Notes under the pieces: model-generated
The model's input: only the letters and a program-made list of their open reading frames with translations
Database searches by the model: none
What the model was told of the DNA's origin: nothing
Made by a program: the position numbers and the translations under genes
Part shown: piece by piece, positions 62,607 through 64,000 of the stretch
Position numbering within the stretch: the stretch's first letter is position 1
Layout: each line of letters starts with the position of its first letter
Source of the DNA: Palsa-504 sp963847965
GTDB lineage: Bacteria > Actinomycetota > Actinomycetes > Streptosporangiales > Streptosporangiaceae
NCBI GenBank assembly: GCA_963847965.1
Contig: CAWKCG010000003.1
Location: 1 to 64,000 of the forward strand
Length of the DNA stretch: 64,000 nucleotides
Reading direction: 5' to 3'

Positions 62607-64000
62607 TTAGGCGACGATGCCGACCGTGATCCCTTCCACGCCGCTGGGATGGGCGGCCGGGCCGCGGACCACGGCGTCGGCGCGGGCGGCGAGGCGGAGG
62701 GGTTCGGCGATCTGATCGAGCAGCGCCTCGGCCTGCGCGTCGCGCGCTTGCACGATCAGCTCGCTGAGCCGGGCCGAGTTGCCCAGCCGGAGCGCGCTGC
62801 GCAGCGCCCGGGTGGCGTCCAGGATGACCGCCAGCTGGTCCACGGCCGCGCGGTCCGCGGGAGCCGCCCACGCCGGATCGGCGGCGGGCCACCAGGTCAG
62901 GTGTAGCGAGACCGCGTCCTCGTGATCGCGGTAGAACCGCTGGTACATGTGCTCGGTCACGAACGGCGCGAACGGCGCGAACAGCCCGAGCAGCACGCGG
63001 TAGGACTCCCACAGCGTCCACCGGGCGCTATCCGGATGGACTCCGGATCCGGCGCCCTCGCCGAAACGGTCCTTGATCATCTCGACGTAGCGGTCGGCGT
63101 AGATGGACCAGAACATCCGGGAGGCGGCCTGGTGCGCCTGCATGTAGTCGTAGGCCTCGAACGCCGCCGTCGCCTCGGTCACCGCCTCGGCCAGGTGAGA
63201 CAGCACCCACCGGTCGACGATGGCCCGCTCCCCCAGCGGCACGAAAGCAGTACGTGAAGGGCTGAAGTCGCCCAGGTTCAGGGACAGGAACCGGCCCACG
63301 TTCCACAGCTTGACCGCGAACTTCCTGCCGGTCCTGATGTCCTTCTCGTTGTACTTCAGATCGGTGCCGATCCGCCCCCGGGTCGCCCACAGGCGCAGCG
63401 CGTCCGCGCCGTACTTGTCCATCACGTCGTCCGGCACGTACCGGTTGTAGCCGTCGGCCTGCGTCGACCGGTCCAGGTCGCGCTTGGACAGCTTCTTGCC
63501 CTGCTCGCTCAGCCCCCAGCCGGAGATCAGCGCCGTCCGCCACGGCAGCAGGCCGAACAGCAGCTCGGACTGCACCACGGAGTAGAACAGCCACGTCCTG
63601 ATGATCTCGAACGCCTGGACCCGCATCGACATGGGCGCCAGCGCCGGGTCAGTGCCGCCGAGCGCCCACCCGTCGTTGATCTGCGGGGTCAGCGACGAGG
63701 TCATCCACGTGTCCATCACGTCCGGGTCCCCGGTGAACTCGGCCGATCCGCAGGCCGGGCAGGCCGTCACCGGCGGCGCGTCGGTGAGCGGGTCCACCGG
63801 CAGGTCCTCGGGCCTGGCCAGAACCGGCGCGTTGCACGAGGCGCAGAACCACACCGGGAACGGCACCCCGTAGCGCCGCTGCCTGGTGATGTTCCAGTCC
63901 CACTTGAGCCCGTCGATCCAGTCCTCGAGCCGCCGGCGCATGAAGGGCGGGATCCACTCAAGCTCGGCCGCGCGGACCAGGAACCGGCCGGCGTTCTCCC
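62607..64000 (-). CDS. valS: Valyl-tRNA synthetase, 3' part (runs off the window)
   Basis: At least 464 C-terminal residues of a class Ia synthetase. Visible are DWNITRQRRYGVPFPVW, a zinc-finger-like CASC...CPACGSAEF, DVMDTWMTSSLTPQI, which points to ValRS of the archaeal-like type, and the KMSKS loop in the variant form QGKKLSKRDLDRS. Then GRFLSLNLGDFSP and an anticodon-binding helical domain (WVLSHLAEAVTEATAAFEAYDYMQAHQAASRMFWS). There is no long C-terminal coiled coil of the E. coli type. The N-terminal half, including the HIGH motif and editing domain, lies beyond base 64000. Confidence 0.85.
   Translation of the reverse strand, partial: ENAGRFLVRAAELEWIPPFMRRRLEDWIDGLKWDWNITRQRRYGVPFPVWFCASCNAPVLARPEDLPVDPLTDAPPVTACPACGSAEFTGDPDVMDTWMTSSLTPQINDGWALGGTDPALAPMSMRVQAFEIIRTWLFYSVVQSELLFGLLPWRTALISGWGLSEQGKKLSKRDLDRSTQADGYNRYVPDDVMDKYGADALRLWATRGRIGTDLKYNEKDIRTGRKFAVKLWNVGRFLSLNLGDFSPSRTAFVPLGERAIVDRWVLSHLAEAVTEATAAFEAYDYMQAHQAASRMFWSIYADRYVEMIKDRFGEGAGSGVHPDSARWTLWESYRVLLGLFAPFAPFVTEHMYQRFYRDHEDAVSLHLTWWPAADPAWAAPADRAAVDQLAVILDATRALRSALRLGNSARLSELIVQARDAQAEALLDQIAEPLRLAARADAVVRGPAAHPSGVEGITVGIVA

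Overview
The window is GC-rich, densely packed chromosomal DNA from a high-GC actinobacterium. GTG starts, ATGA/GTGA gene overlaps, a SUF operon with SufR, a Vms1-like actinobacterial release factor (acVLRF1) and several WYL-type regulators support this; the genus cannot be told from sequence alone. I see no rRNA, tRNA, CRISPR array or transposase gene.

0-12.8 kb holds housekeeping and small-regulon genes: fdhD, an unknown membrane protein, a metallo-beta-lactamase-fold hydrolase, a PNPOx-like flavoprotein divergent from a frameshifted WYL regulator, a Glu/Leu-type dehydrogenase, a two-component pair, an MFS permease, a tryptophanyl-tRNA synthetase behind a complete Trp-codon attenuator (leader peptide with Trp-Trp, antiterminator, terminator), and a PolA-family polymerase whose 3' end has been duplicated and rearranged.

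12.7-30.4 kb is the most interesting part: an apparently undescribed RiPP-type biosynthetic locus. A forward operon encodes a cyclophilin fused to a large unknown domain, a PPDK-like PEP-utilising enzyme, two ABC exporter half-transporters, a 59-residue acidic precursor-like peptide with one Cys near its C terminus, an MNIO (DUF692) multinuclear iron oxidase and an MNIO-partner-like protein. A divergent reverse arm encodes a carrier protein, a SerRS-like amino acid:carrier-protein ligase, a PF14907-type nucleotidyltransferase and a frameshifted luciferase-like flavin enzyme. A convergent reverse arm encodes a CYTH-like protein, a second nucleotidyltransferase, and a GT4 glycosyltransferase fused to a second MNIO-partner-like domain. 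Together they suggest a secreted peptide that is oxidised at Cys and further decorated (amino acid transfer, glycosyl or nucleotidyl/phosphoryl chemistry). Those roles are inference.

30.7-42.5 kb is carbohydrate catabolism: GH1 beta-glucosidase, LacI regulator with a perfect palindromic operator, a five-gene Opp/Dpp-type ABC uptake operon closed by a strong hairpin, then an operon of two TIM-barrel isomerases flanking a Gfo/Idh/MocA dehydrogenase. 42.5-45.2 kb is an Ssu/Tau-type ABC importer with a long-range inverted repeat in its promoter. 45.4-51 kb has a lipoprotein, a GH15 enzyme, a sulfotransferase, an ABC exporter and a small HTH protein.

51.2-64 kb covers translation rescue and Fe-S assembly: acVLRF1, a leader ORF and an ABC-F ATPase in tandem; an SseB-like protein reading antisense through the MIP18-family gene; then the reverse SUF operon sufR-B-D-ferredoxin-C-S-U-MIP18, an amidohydrolase, a WYL-regulator remnant, and the 3' part of a valyl-tRNA synthetase gene that leaves the window.
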